Source of the DNA: JACTMJ01 sp039812845
Lineage (GTDB): Bacteria; Acidobacteriota; Terriglobia; Bryobacterales; Bryobacteraceae
Assembly (NCBI GenBank): GCA_039812845.1
Contig: JBDIBK010000001.1
Span: forward strand, 1-64,000
Direction: 5' to 3'
Length of the DNA: 64,000 nucleotides
A program made the translations under genes and the position numbers. Shown here piece after piece: positions 43,243-52,189 of this stretch. Position 1 is the stretch's first letter; each line of letters opens with the position of its first letter. The notes below the pieces were generated by a model that saw nothing but the letters and a program-made list of their open reading frames with translations, ran no database searches and was not told the origin of the DNA.

Positions 43243-44280
43243 ATGATGGAAGTAAGCCGAATGGCAACAGCGCTGCAGCCCCCGGGCGTCCCGGACGAGA
43301 CGCCCCGTTCGCAAAAATCGTCCTGGATCATTCCCGCCGTCGGCTACGTGCTCTCGATTGGATGCCTGATTTGGGTCTATTGGGGCTACCCGTGGCATAA
43401 GGAACTGCCGAAACTGCTGCGGGTGGATTGGCACTGGGTGGCGATCGGCTGCGCATTCGAGGTGGGCACCTACTTCGTGCAGGGCTGGCGATGGAGCCTC
43501 GCGCTGCGGCCGGTGGGCCATGTGCGGCCCACGCTCGCGACGAGGGCCGTCTACGTTGGCATTTTCGCCAACGAAGTGCTTCCGATGCGAACCGGTGAAG
43601 TGCTGCGCTGCTTTCTGCTTGCCAAGTGGGCCCGAATCCGGCTGAGTATCGTCTTTTCGTCTGCGGTGCTGGAGCGCGTGATGGACGGCGTCTGGCTGCT
43701 GGCGTTGTTCGGGGTGGCGGTGAGCTTCGTGGACCTCCCGCAGAGCGTGGTGTGGGGAGCACAGGCACTTGCCGCGCTGGTGGTGATTCTGGCGTGCGCG
43801 CTGGTAACGCTGATGTACAGCAGGCAGCTTGCGCATCGATTTGCCCAGATGGGCAAACGGACGCAGAAGTTCGCGGCGTTTCTGCTCGGCTTCAATGCGC
43901 TCGGGCGATCACGAACACTGCTGTGGTCCTTTCTGCTGAGCCTCTTTTATTTGCTCTTCCAGGTGGTGCCGATTTACGCGCTGGCACACGGGTATGGAGT
44001 ACACCTCAGCATCTTTGCCGCGACCACCGTGCTGATCATCCTGCGCCTGGGCACGGTGGTTCCGCAAGGGCCGGGCAATGTGGGCGTTACGCAGGCGGTG
44101 CTGGTGCTGGGGCTGAGCCTGTTTGGCGTCGACCGCAACACGGCGACGGGGCTCGCGACGGTCTTGTTCGCGGTGATCACGGTTCCGCTGGTGGTGACGG
44201 GCTTCGTGGCGTTCCTGATTACGGGGATGCGGTTAAAAGACGTGTTTGACCGCTCGATGATCGAGGCCCACCGAAAATAG
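43243..44280 (+). CDS. Flippase-like integral membrane protein (LPG synthase TM/UPF0104)
   Basis: 345 residues, with a possible alternative start at 43261. Eight or so hydrophobic helices span the protein. Segments such as WHWVAIGCAFEVGTYFVQGWRWSLALRP, EVLPMRTGEVLRCFLL and VPQGPGNVGVTQAVLVLGLSLFG are characteristic of the lysylphosphatidylglycerol synthase transmembrane family. The cytosolic aminoacyl-transferase domain of MprF is absent, so this is the membrane module alone. Role in lipid flipping or transport is inferred. Confidence 0.88.
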   Translation: MMEVSRMATALQPPGVPDETPRSQKSSWIIPAVGYVLSIGCLIWVYWGYPWHKELPKLLRVDWHWVAIGCAFEVGTYFVQGWRWSLALRPVGHVRPTLATRAVYVGIFANEVLPMRTGEVLRCFLLAKWARIRLSIVFSSAVLERVMDGVWLLALFGVAVSFVDLPQSVVWGAQALAALVVILACALVTLMYSRQLAHRFAQMGKRTQKFAAFLLGFNALGRSRTLLWSFLLSLFYLLFQVVPIYALAHGYGVHLSIFAATTVLIILRLGTVVPQGPGNVGVTQAVLVLGLSLFGVDRNTATGLATVLFAVITVPLVVTGFVAFLITGMRLKDVFDRSMIEAHRK

Positions 44281-44318
44281 CGCGGGCGAGGGGAAGGTTG
44301 CGAAGGCCGCACGAAATA

Positions 44319-44358
44319 AAACCAGCCTATACCGGGTGTTTTCGGTATAGGCTGGTTT
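44319..44358. terminator. Strong bidirectional terminator
   Basis: AAACCAGCCTATACCG pairs perfectly with CGGTATAGGCTGGTTT (16 bp, eight-base loop). Transcripts from the minus strand continue into TATTT, making a U-rich tail; plus-strand transcripts end in GGTTTGG. It lies between the convergent flippase-like and HEAT genes. Confidence 0.85.
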
Positions 44359-44400
44359 GGCGTTGACAAGGCTTGAGGGACGCTGGGAACGGACGCCAGT

Positions 44401-45186
44401 CTAGCGGCCAAGGAATCCGCTCTTATCCTGCTTGGCCGCTTCTCCGGTGGGCGCGGGCCATCGGTTGGTGTATTCCGGCGCGGGGCCTGCCGCGTTCAGA
44501 ATCCGCAGCGCAGCCAAGCGGACGGGTTTCGGCATCGTTTCCGCGCTGAGTTCGCGATAGAGCGCAAGACCATGAGCGCGGTCTTTGACGATCACGTCTT
44601 CGGCACAAAGCAGCATGGCTCTCGCCGCCACGGGGAAAACGGGAGCCTGCGTCCGGCCCAGGGCCGCTTGCAGCACCCTGGCGGCTTCATGGCCGCCAAT
44701 CATGCCCAGCGACGCCGCGGCCGACTGGGCAATATCCGTGTCACTATGATCGATGAGTTTGGCGAGCGCGCCGACGGCTTTGGCGTCCCTGCGAACGCCG
44801 ATGCTGTTGATGACGCCGATTTGCAGCTTGCCCGACAATTTGGGCAGCGCCGCGCGGAAGGCGTCGTCGACGGAAGGATCTGGATTCGGCTCCATTCCGA
44901 AGCGCGCGTAGCAGGACAACTGCGGATGGCTGAGCAGCGCGGCCATCGGCGGGATGGCGTCCTTGCCGCCGCTGATCGACAACTTCTTGCAGGCAATCGC
45001 CTTTTGGAACAGGCTAGATTTTGGGTCTTTCAGCATCGCCACGAGCGCGGGCGCGCCCAGCGTCCAGATGGGCAGTGCGTCGAGTTCCGGCGGAATCGTG
45101 GGAAGCGGTATCCGCTTGGGTGGCGCGGGCTTCGGCGCCGCCGGCTGCGGTGAGGTCTGGGTTGTTCCTGTCGTCTGTTGTGCCAT
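44401..45186 (-). CDS. HEAT-repeat protein
   Basis: 261 residues. A Gln/Thr/Pro-rich N-terminus (about 1-30) is followed by several HEAT-like helical pairs, for example APALVAMLKDPKSSLFQKAIACKKL, AVGALAKLIDHSDTDIAQSAAASLG and HEAARVLQAALGR. No signal peptide. HEAT arrays bind proteins or ligands. GGGAG lies nine bases upstream. It lies 25 bp downstream of the Gfo/Idh gene, so the two are probably one operon; its job with that enzyme is unknown. Confidence 0.8.
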   Translation of the reverse strand: MAQQTTGTTQTSPQPAAPKPAPPKRIPLPTIPPELDALPIWTLGAPALVAMLKDPKSSLFQKAIACKKLSISGGKDAIPPMAALLSHPQLSCYARFGMEPNPDPSVDDAFRAALPKLSGKLQIGVINSIGVRRDAKAVGALAKLIDHSDTDIAQSAAASLGMIGGHEAARVLQAALGRTQAPVFPVAARAMLLCAEDVIVKDRAHGLALYRELSAETMPKPVRLAALRILNAAGPAPEYTNRWPAPTGEAAKQDKSGFLGR

Positions 45187-45211
45187 TGCTGTGATCTCCC
45201 TTCCCTGCTGC

Positions 45212-46588
45212 TTACATGCTGGTCGCCAGGGCTTCGGCTCGCCAGGGTTCCCGGTAGGCTCGGCTGCGCATGCGGTTGGCTTCCTCGTCGTTGATGAACA
45301 TCCGCTTTTCCGGATCCCATTCGAGACGCCGGTTCAACTGGGCCGCGATCCAGGCGGCGTGCGAGGCCACGTGCGTATTGCAGGTGGCGACGGCATTGGC
45401 GCGCGGAGGGGTGCGGGAACGAATGCAGCTCACGAACTCGCGAAGGTGCTCGGCGGTGGGGTCATAGGCGCGACCGGTCTTCTTGGGCACCAGCGATTTC
45501 AGATTGTCCGACACCTCAATGCGGCCGCTGTCCCCGACTTCCACCCAGCCTTCGGTGCCTTCGAACAAGTTGCTGCAGGAACCGAGGAGCCGCCAGCTAT
45601 GGTTTCGGAGGATGAGCTGAATGCCGTTGGCGTAACGGCAGCGGATGGTGTAGCGCTCGATGAGTCCGTCGCCCCGGAAGTTCGGCCCTTCGGGAATGTA
45701 TTCAACGGGCTGGGTGTGCTCCATATCGGCCGCCCATTGCGCCATGGCCACGGTGTGCGACGCCCATTCGAGAAGACCGGCGTGGAAATCCCAGAACTGG
45801 CCGCGACCGCGGTCCTTGTAATTTGAGTTGTAGGGCCGCCAGAGGCAGGGGCCGAGCCACTTATCCCAATCGAACACGAGCGGATCCGGCTCGGGTTTCT
45901 CTTCGGGCCACCAGCTATGGCCGCCTTCATCCACGGTGCCGAGACCGATTGCGGTGTCGGCATGGACGGCGGTGAGCCGCCCGAGTTTGCCGCTGCGGGC
46001 GAGGCCGACGGCGAACTCGAATGCGTATTGGTTCTTGCGCTGCGCGCCGGACTGATAGACGATGCCGTAGCGGTTCACGTTGTCCGCCATCGCGTAGGAC
46101 TCATTGATCGACATCGCGCCGGGCTTTTCGATGTACATGTCCTTGCCGGACTGGGCGGCCCACATGGCCATCAGGCCATGCCAGCGGTCACTGGTGGCGA
46201 TCAGGAGAGCGTCAATATCGGGGCGCGCCAGGATCTCGGCCGCATCGCGGTACATCTTGCAATCGTTGTTCTTGTAGTAACCGTCAACGGTGCTTTTGAC
46301 GGCTTCGCGCGCGTCCTCGCGGACGTCGGCGATTCCAACGAATTTGACGCGGTCATCGCCGAGGAGCATGCGGAGGTCCGCCATTCCCCGCGAGCGGATG
46401 CCGATACCGCCCATGACGATCTGGTCGACGGGCCGGTAATTCCCGACGACGACCGGCCCAAACTGGCCAGGCCCCGGCGAGGCAATCTGAGCCGACGCCA
46501 CCGTTGCCGCCGGCGCCACCGCCGCTGTCGCCGCGGCGAGGGTCTTTCCAAAACCCCGGCGCGTGACGTCTCCGTGCTTCTCCGACAT
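45212..46588 (-). CDS. Tat-exported Gfo/Idh/MocA family oxidoreductase
   Basis: 458 residues. The Tat signal is TRRGFGKTLAAATAAVAPAA (about 9-30). The Gfo/Idh fold follows: NAD-binding region GIGIRSRGMADLRMLL, DVREDARE, then IEKPGAM in place of the EKP signature (about residue 150). The C-terminal half includes WDFHAGLLEWASHTVAMAQW, a histidine-containing segment common in this family. GGGAGGG is seven bases upstream. The protein probably oxidises a sugar or cyclitol outside the cytoplasm with bound nucleotide. It forms a two-gene operon with the HEAT gene. Substrate unknown. Confidence 0.9.
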   Translation of the reverse strand: MSEKHGDVTRRGFGKTLAAATAAVAPAATVASAQIASPGPGQFGPVVVGNYRPVDQIVMGGIGIRSRGMADLRMLLGDDRVKFVGIADVREDAREAVKSTVDGYYKNNDCKMYRDAAEILARPDIDALLIATSDRWHGLMAMWAAQSGKDMYIEKPGAMSINESYAMADNVNRYGIVYQSGAQRKNQYAFEFAVGLARSGKLGRLTAVHADTAIGLGTVDEGGHSWWPEEKPEPDPLVFDWDKWLGPCLWRPYNSNYKDRGRGQFWDFHAGLLEWASHTVAMAQWAADMEHTQPVEYIPEGPNFRGDGLIERYTIRCRYANGIQLILRNHSWRLLGSCSNLFEGTEGWVEVGDSGRIEVSDNLKSLVPKKTGRAYDPTAEHLREFVSCIRSRTPPRANAVATCNTHVASHAAWIAAQLNRRLEWDPEKRMFINDEEANRMRSRAYREPWRAEALATSM

Positions 46589-46725
46589 TATCTGTCCCTC
46601 CCGAAATCTGTGAAGCTCCGCTGCAAGACACTAGCTGAACAAAGTTGAGGCTGGAGCGCAAGTGCCGGAACCCAGTTTCCAGAGGGATGGCACGGGCGGT
46701 TTGGGAGAGGCGGGAGGAGGGGAGA

Positions 46726-46759
46726 CGCCACGCCGGGTGGTGGAGTGCCCGGCGTGGCG
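46726..46759 (-). terminator. Terminator-like hairpin after gyrB
   Basis: CGCCACGCCGGG pairs with CCCGGCGTGGCG (12 bp, ten-base loop) seven bases beyond the gyrB stop. No T-tract follows on the minus strand, so it may need help from Rho. Confidence 0.6.
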
Positions 46760-46765
46760 GGTGCG

Positions 46766-49222
46766 TTAGATATCGAGATGCTTTACGTCGAGCGCGTTGT
46801 CCTCGATGAACTTTCTGCGGCTTTCGACGTTCTCGCCCATGAGGGTAGAGAAGATTTCTTCGCACTCGATGAGGTCTTCGAGCCGCACTTGCAGGAGAGT
46901 GCGCTGCTCGGAGTTCATCGTGGTTTCCCAGAGCTGCTCGGCATTCATTTCGCCCAGGCCCTTGTAGCGCTGGACGGAGGCGTCCTTCATGCCTTCCTTC
47001 TTCACGGTTTCAAGCAGCGTGCGCCAGTCCGGCACTTCGTCGCGAGCGTCGCCCCTGGCGACGGTAAAGGGAGCATGATTGCTCTGGCTTATGTCGCGCG
47101 CGATCACACGGAAGCGGCGGTATTCGGGGCTTTGGAACAGCTCCACGCCAATGTGGCGCTCCGCGCGGGTGGAGTCGAGATAGGTGAGACGGTGAGAAGA
47201 ATATTCCTCTTCCCAGCTCAGCTCAGGTTTGAGGCCGACCGCCTCCATCCTTCGCTTGAGGATAGCGAGGCCTTCCGGCACGTCTTCGCGGCTGCCGGTA
47301 ACGTCGTCGCGCTTGTCGAGTTTCAGGCTGGTATCGAGCAGCATCTCCACGACGCGCGCATCGCGCAAGCGCCGTTCGAGCTTGGGCGCGAGGGCAGTGA
47401 GATCTTCGAGCGCGAGGAGAAACTTCTGCAGTTCGCCCGGGTCGAGTGTCTTTGGACCAGCGCCATTGTTGCCGACTTCCACGCGGATGTTGCGCATCGC
47501 GCGGCGGAGGATCTCGGTGGAGAATTCCTTGTCGTCCTTAATGTAGATTTCGCTGCGGCCCTGCTTGATCTTGTACAGCGGGGGCTGCGCCACAAAGACG
47601 TGCCCGCGCGTGATCAACTCCTGCATGTGGCGGAAGAAGAAGGTGAGCAGGAGCGTGCGAATGTGGGAGCCATCCACATCGGCATCGGTCATGATGATGA
47701 TCTTGTGATAGCGCAGCTTGGTTGGGTCAAAGTCGTCTTTGCCAATGCCCGCGCCGATCGCGGTGATCATGGCCCGAATTTCCTCGTGGCCCAGCATCTT
47801 GTCGTAGCGGGCCTTCTCCACGTTGAGGATTTTGCCCTTCAAGGGGAGGATGGCCTGGTTCTTGCGGTCTCGCCCGCTTTTGGCGGTGCCTCCTGCCGAT
47901 TCGCCCTCGACGAGGAAAAGCTCGCACAGCTCGGGATTCTTTTCCTGGCAATCCGCGAGTTTGCCGGGCAGGCCGCCGGAATCGAGCGCGCCCTTGCGCC
48001 GCGTGAGGTCGCGGGCCTTGCGGGCAGCCTCGCGCGCGCGGGCGGCATCAATCGCTTTGCTCACCACGCGCTTGGCGATGGTGGGGTTCTTTTCGAAAAA
48101 TGCGCCCAGGTTGTCATTCACGAACTGGGTGACGACACCCTGGATATCGCTGTTCAGCTTGCCTTTCGTCTGGCCTTCAAACTGGGGCTGGGGGATCTTC
48201 ACGCTCACCACCGCCGTCAGGCCTTCGCGGACATCGTCTCCGGTGAGATTCTCTTTGACATCCTTGAACAAGCCCGCGGATTGCCCGTAGGCATTAATCG
48301 TGCGGGTGAGCGCGGAACGGAAGCCGCTTAGGTGGGTGCCGCCATCGACGGTGTTGATGTTGTTGGCAAAGCTGAGCACGGTCTCCGAATAGGAGTCGTT
48401 GTACTGGAAGGCAATTTCCATGGTGAGGAGGCCGTTGGGCGTCTCCTTGGAGCCTTCGATGTAAATGGGGGTCTGGTGCAGAGTCTGCTTGCCGGCGTTG
48501 AGGTGCTGAATGAATTCCGCAATGCCGCCCTCGTAGAGAAATTCGGCCTGCTTTGGGGGGTCAGGACGCTCGTCGGTGAGGTGGATCTTCAGACCTTTGT
48601 TGAGGAAGGCCATCTCGCGCAGACGCCGGGCCAGAGTGTCGTAATTGAACTCGGTGGCGGTCATGATGGTGGCGTCCGGCCGGAACGTCACTTTGGTGCC
48701 CGTTTTCTTGCCGGCCTTGCCGGAGACCCTCAGCGGGTAGAGGGGGATGCCCTTGGAAAACTCCTGCTCATGCGTGAAGCCGTTGCGCCAGATTTCCAGG
48801 GTGAGAGACTCCGAGAGCGCATTGACGCAGCTCACACCCACGCCGTGCAAGCCGCCCGAAACCTTGTAGCTGTTGGTGTCGAACTTCCCGCCCGCGTGAA
48901 GCTTGGTCATCACGATTTCGGCCGCGGAGACGCCGAACTCCTCTTTGATATCGACAGGGATTCCGCGGCCATTGTCGGTAACGGTCAGAGAATTGTCGAT
49001 GTGGATTTCGACGCTGATTTCGGAAGCGAATCCGCCCAGGACCTCGTCGACCGAGTTGTCCACGACCTCATACACCAGATGGTGCAGCCCCAGCTCGCCG
49101 GTGGATCCGATGTACATGGCCGGGCGTTTGCGAACGGCCTCCAGCCCTTCAAGCACACGGATACTCGAAGAGTCGTACAACTGGTTGTTGTTTTCCTCTT
49201 CCGAATGATTGTTCTTACTCAT
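46766..49222 (-). CDS. gyrB: DNA gyrase subunit B
   Basis: An 818-residue ATPase subunit of DNA gyrase. The GHKL domain contains VYEVVDNSVDE, DNGRGIPVD and GGLHGVGVSCVNALS. The TOPRIM domain contains LVEGESAGGTAK and MTDADVDGSHIRTLLL. The C-terminal part ends QRYKGLGEMNAEQLWETTM and IEDNALDVKHLDI, as usual for GyrB. It follows dnaN (65 bp between them), with no recF gene in between. Full length. Confidence 0.97.
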   Translation of the reverse strand: MSKNNHSEEENNNQLYDSSSIRVLEGLEAVRKRPAMYIGSTGELGLHHLVYEVVDNSVDEVLGGFASEISVEIHIDNSLTVTDNGRGIPVDIKEEFGVSAAEIVMTKLHAGGKFDTNSYKVSGGLHGVGVSCVNALSESLTLEIWRNGFTHEQEFSKGIPLYPLRVSGKAGKKTGTKVTFRPDATIMTATEFNYDTLARRLREMAFLNKGLKIHLTDERPDPPKQAEFLYEGGIAEFIQHLNAGKQTLHQTPIYIEGSKETPNGLLTMEIAFQYNDSYSETVLSFANNINTVDGGTHLSGFRSALTRTINAYGQSAGLFKDVKENLTGDDVREGLTAVVSVKIPQPQFEGQTKGKLNSDIQGVVTQFVNDNLGAFFEKNPTIAKRVVSKAIDAARAREAARKARDLTRRKGALDSGGLPGKLADCQEKNPELCELFLVEGESAGGTAKSGRDRKNQAILPLKGKILNVEKARYDKMLGHEEIRAMITAIGAGIGKDDFDPTKLRYHKIIIMTDADVDGSHIRTLLLTFFFRHMQELITRGHVFVAQPPLYKIKQGRSEIYIKDDKEFSTEILRRAMRNIRVEVGNNGAGPKTLDPGELQKFLLALEDLTALAPKLERRLRDARVVEMLLDTSLKLDKRDDVTGSREDVPEGLAILKRRMEAVGLKPELSWEEEYSSHRLTYLDSTRAERHIGVELFQSPEYRRFRVIARDISQSNHAPFTVARGDARDEVPDWRTLLETVKKEGMKDASVQRYKGLGEMNAEQLWETTMNSEQRTLLQVRLEDLIECEEIFSTLMGENVESRRKFIEDNALDVKHLDI

Positions 49223-49286
49223 AGTCTCTCAATGGTCTCGATGGTAGCGCCAGGCCGCCAGCGGCGCGCCTCGCAACGCCGCGAGG

Positions 49287-50405
49287 TCAGACGCGCATGG
49301 GCATCACAACGTAGCGGTAGGAATGGGTCTCGTCGCTGGCGGTGCCCGGTTGAAACTCCGCGGCGCTCTGGGCATCGCGGAAACAGAACCGGATGTGCTC
49401 ATCCGGCACGGCCCGGAGGAATTCGAGGATGTACTGCGCGTTGAAGCCGATGTCGGCAACGTCGCCAGTATAATCCACCGGGATCGATTCCTCACTCTCG
49501 CCGGTATCGGAAATCGACGAATAAATCTTGAGTTCGCTGTCGCCGAACTGGAGCTTCACGGCTCTGGAGCGCTCATCCGAGAATTGCGCTACGCGTTCGA
49601 GGCCGGAGCGAATATCGTCCTTGAGGAGCACAAGCACATGCGTCTGCTCTTTGGGAAGCACACGTTCGTAGTCGGGGAAGGAACCGGTGAGCTTGCGGGT
49701 GATGAGCGAGCGGTCCGCCGCGCTAAAGAAGAGGTGGTTATCGTCCGCCGCGAAACGGATCACGGCATCCTCGCCGGCCGCTTCAGCCAGCTTGAGAATC
49801 TCAGCCATCGCCTTTCGGGGCAGCAGGGCGGATTGCGTCGACTGCAGGCCCTCAATGGGTGCGGCCGTCATGACATGAGCCAGACGATGGCCATCGGTGG
49901 CCACCATCTTCATGGAGGCGGGATCCAGCACCAAGAGCGCTCCGTTGAGGGTGAAGCGCGATTCCTCCGCGGAAATGGCGAACATCGTCCGGCTGATCAT
50001 CTGCCGCAGCGCGGCGGAAGGCACGGGCAGCGTTTCCGCCGGCGCCACGGGCAATTCCGGATAACTTTCGCGAGCCAGGCCCGCGATTCTGGTTCTTGAG
50101 CGCCCGCAGGTGATGCTCACCCAGTGATTGTCCAGAAACTTGAACCGAATCTCTTCGTCGGGCAGCAGGCGAACGAAGTCGAGCAAGCGCTTTGCGGGAA
50201 CAGTGCCCGCGCCGGGGGTCTGCACGGTGGCCTTGCACGCGCACTGGACGCCGAGCTCCAGGTCAGTGGCGGTGAGACGGATCTGGCCGTCGGTGGCCTC
50301 AATGAGAAGGTTCGCGAGGATAGGTATGGTGGTCTTCTTCTCGACGACGCCTTGCGTGAACGCCAGTTCACGCAGGAAATCCGACTTGCTTACCGTGAAT
50401 TCCAT
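49287..50405 (-). CDS. dnaN: DNA polymerase III beta subunit (sliding clamp)
   Basis: A 372-residue ring clamp that tethers DNA polymerase III. Start MEFTVSKSDFLRELAFTQGVVEKKTTIPILAN is typical. Further conserved blocks are LTATDLELGVQ, MISRTMFAISAEESRFTLNGAL, TDGHRLAHV and the C-terminal HSYRYVVMPMRV. It lies 254 bp downstream of dnaA. A TATAAT box and a DnaA-box-like site occur in the spacer, so it may have its own promoter in addition to readthrough from dnaA. Confidence 0.97.
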   Translation of the reverse strand: MEFTVSKSDFLRELAFTQGVVEKKTTIPILANLLIEATDGQIRLTATDLELGVQCACKATVQTPGAGTVPAKRLLDFVRLLPDEEIRFKFLDNHWVSITCGRSRTRIAGLARESYPELPVAPAETLPVPSAALRQMISRTMFAISAEESRFTLNGALLVLDPASMKMVATDGHRLAHVMTAAPIEGLQSTQSALLPRKAMAEILKLAEAAGEDAVIRFAADDNHLFFSAADRSLITRKLTGSFPDYERVLPKEQTHVLVLLKDDIRSGLERVAQFSDERSRAVKLQFGDSELKIYSSISDTGESEESIPVDYTGDVADIGFNAQYILEFLRAVPDEHIRFCFRDAQSAAEFQPGTASDETHSYRYVVMPMRV

Positions 50406-50518
50406 GGGGAGCCCTTTCCGTTTGGTCGATTGGACGCGTACCTAGCCGGGACCCAGCAGCGATTGCATCGCGCCACAGCGAAATTGGAGGTTTTTGGGGA
50501 CCACTGCGTCAACTCTAA

Positions 50519-50524
50519 ATTATA
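50519..50524 (-). promoter_or_regulatory. -10 element for dnaN
   Basis: The minus strand reads TATAAT about 115 bases before the dnaN start. The -35 region is poor. It lies in the A+T-rich part of the dnaA-dnaN spacer. Confidence 0.5.
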
Positions 50525-50624
50525 CAAAATCTGAGTACTTCGAGCCATGTTCCGGGACGAACGAAGCGGCGCGTCGAAGCGCGAGCCGCGAACAGGGGGA
50601 GGCGGGCCCGCGGAGCAGGACTTG

Positions 50625-50633
50625 TTTTCCACA
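50625..50633 (+). promoter_or_regulatory. DnaA box-like 9-mer in the dnaA-dnaN spacer
   Basis: TTTTCCACA differs by one base from the consensus TTATCCACA. The same 9-mer occurs upstream of dnaA at 52043-52051. Confidence 0.5.
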
Positions 50634-50659
50634 CGGGGGTGAATCCTGACGATTAAGTG

Positions 50660-52006
50660 CTAGTTTAGTGAGTCGGTTAGACTCTGGATAATTTTGGCCG
50701 TTTCCGGATTGCTTTGCTTCTCCGCTTCGATTTTTTGGATGGAATGCATCACGGTGGTGTGATGTTTTCCTCCGAATGCCCGACCGATTTCGGTAAGGGA
50801 TGCGGGAGTGAGCTCTTTCGCGAGATACATCGCAATCTGGCGGGGATAGGAGATGGAATGGGCATTGCTGCGCTGACGCAATTGCTGCTGCTGGAGCTTG
50901 AATTTGGCGGCTACGGCTTTCTGGATGGCGTCAATGGTGATGCGGCGCTCGCCCTGATCTCCGAGGTTGGAGAGGGTCTGACGGGCCAACTGAAGCGTGA
51001 CAGGCACACGATTCATGGAGGAGCAGGCCAGCACCCTGACCAGAGCGCCTTCCAATTCGCGGACGCTCGACTTCGTCTTGGTGGCGATGAAAATTCGCAC
51101 GTCGTCCGGGAGAGTGACTCCCTCGGCCTCGGCCTTCTTATCGAGGATCGCCATTTTCGTTTCGAGATCGGGTGGCTGCATGTCCACCATCAATCCCCAC
51201 TCGAAGCGGGAACGGAGCCGCTCGACGAGGCCGGTGATTTCATGGGGTGCCGAATCGCTCGAAATGACGATCTGCTTCTTGTGTTCATAGAGATCGTTGA
51301 AGGTGTGGAAAAACTCCTCCTGGGTGCGTTCCTTGCCGGCAATGATGTGAATGTCGTCGATCAGCAGCACATCGGCCGAGCGGTAGTAGGAGTGGAAAGA
51401 GGGCATGCGCTCGGTCTTGATGCAGGTGACCATGTCGTTGACGAAGCGCTCGCTCGACGTGTAGACGATGCGGGTGCCTGGCGAGGCATTGCCGAGCGCG
51501 AGGCCGATGGCGTGCATGAGGTGCGTTTTGCCGATGCCAGTGCCGCCGTAAATAAAAAGGGGATTGTAGCTGCCGGAGGGGCGGGTGGCGACGGCCTTCG
51601 AAGCGGCATGGGCAAACTGATTGCACGGCCCAACGACGAAATTCTCGAAGGTGTAACGCTCAATGAGCGTCGGCTTGGGCGGGAAGGTTGCGGCTTCAAA
51701 GGGGATCGTGGAACCGCCGTAGGGCTGAACGTTAAAAGCGGCTGTGTTTCCGGCAGAGCCACCGAGAGCGGGCTTCGCGATTTCAAAACAGAAGGAAAAC
51801 GTGCTGAGCCCGAGCCGCGCCGCGGTCTTCTGCAAGAGCTGTGCGTGATCGTCCTGCAACATCACCCGCGTTTGCTCGTCGGGGACAGAAACATGAATCT
51901 TTCCGTCTTTCTCAAGAATGCCGCGGGTTGGCTGCACCCAGTTCAGGAACGCCTGATTGGGAAGCTGGGTCTGCAGTTCTTCTTTGATACGTTCCCAATG
52001 ATTCAT
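50660..52006 (-). CDS. dnaA: Chromosomal replication initiator protein DnaA
   Basis: A 448-residue AAA+ initiator. Domain I (about 1-75) begins MNHWERIKEELQTQLPNQAF. Domain II is a short linker. Domain III contains Walker A GGTGIGKT, Walker B VLLIDDIHII and ELEGALVRV. Domain IV has the helix-turn-helix and the DnaA signature GGKHHTTVMHSIQKIE (residues about 412-427). GGAGGGGTT sits just before the ATG. The replication origin candidate is immediately upstream. Confidence 0.98.
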   Translation of the reverse strand: MNHWERIKEELQTQLPNQAFLNWVQPTRGILEKDGKIHVSVPDEQTRVMLQDDHAQLLQKTAARLGLSTFSFCFEIAKPALGGSAGNTAAFNVQPYGGSTIPFEAATFPPKPTLIERYTFENFVVGPCNQFAHAASKAVATRPSGSYNPLFIYGGTGIGKTHLMHAIGLALGNASPGTRIVYTSSERFVNDMVTCIKTERMPSFHSYYRSADVLLIDDIHIIAGKERTQEEFFHTFNDLYEHKKQIVISSDSAPHEITGLVERLRSRFEWGLMVDMQPPDLETKMAILDKKAEAEGVTLPDDVRIFIATKTKSSVRELEGALVRVLACSSMNRVPVTLQLARQTLSNLGDQGERRITIDAIQKAVAAKFKLQQQQLRQRSNAHSISYPRQIAMYLAKELTPASLTEIGRAFGGKHHTTVMHSIQKIEAEKQSNPETAKIIQSLTDSLN

Positions 52007-52042
52007 AACCCCTCCAATCTAAGAACAAAGATTTCCTCACCG

Positions 52043-52063
52043 TTTTCCACAGCCTGTGGAAAT
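52043..52063. promoter_or_regulatory. Inverted pair of DnaA box-like sites
   Basis: TTTTCCACA (plus strand), three-base spacer, TGTGGAAAT (box on the minus strand, ATTTCCACA). Both are one or two mismatches from TTATCCACA. They lie about 40 bp upstream of the dnaA start and could also autoregulate it. Confidence 0.65.
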
Positions 52064-52097
52064 CCGGCGGAAAACGCCTGCAATTTCTCGGAGAATG

Positions 52098-52129
52098 CGA
52101 TCGCTCTGAGATTTTTCCCGATCGCTCTG
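52098..52129 (+). repeat. 11-bp direct repeat spaced 21 bp in oriC region
   Basis: CGATCGCTCTG occurs at 52098-52108 and again at 52119-52129. The 21-bp period equals two helical turns, so both copies face the same side of the DNA. It includes GATC. Confidence 0.7.
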
Positions 52130-52161
52130 TCGAGGCTTCGAATTTTGCCTCGCGGTTACCA

Positions 52162-52189
52162 AGTCTAGCACAGGGGTCAGACGATGCAA
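52162..52189 (-). promoter_or_regulatory. dnaA promoter candidate
   Basis: On the minus strand TTGCAT, 16-base spacer, then TAGACT preceded by TGC (extended -10). It would place transcription start about 150 bases before dnaA, upstream of the 11-bp repeats and the DnaA box pair. Confidence 0.45.

Noticed and set aside
46745..48331. A 528-residue plus-strand frame over gyrB
   Set aside because: Antisense to an essential conserved gene; composition is shadow-like and no domain can be seen.
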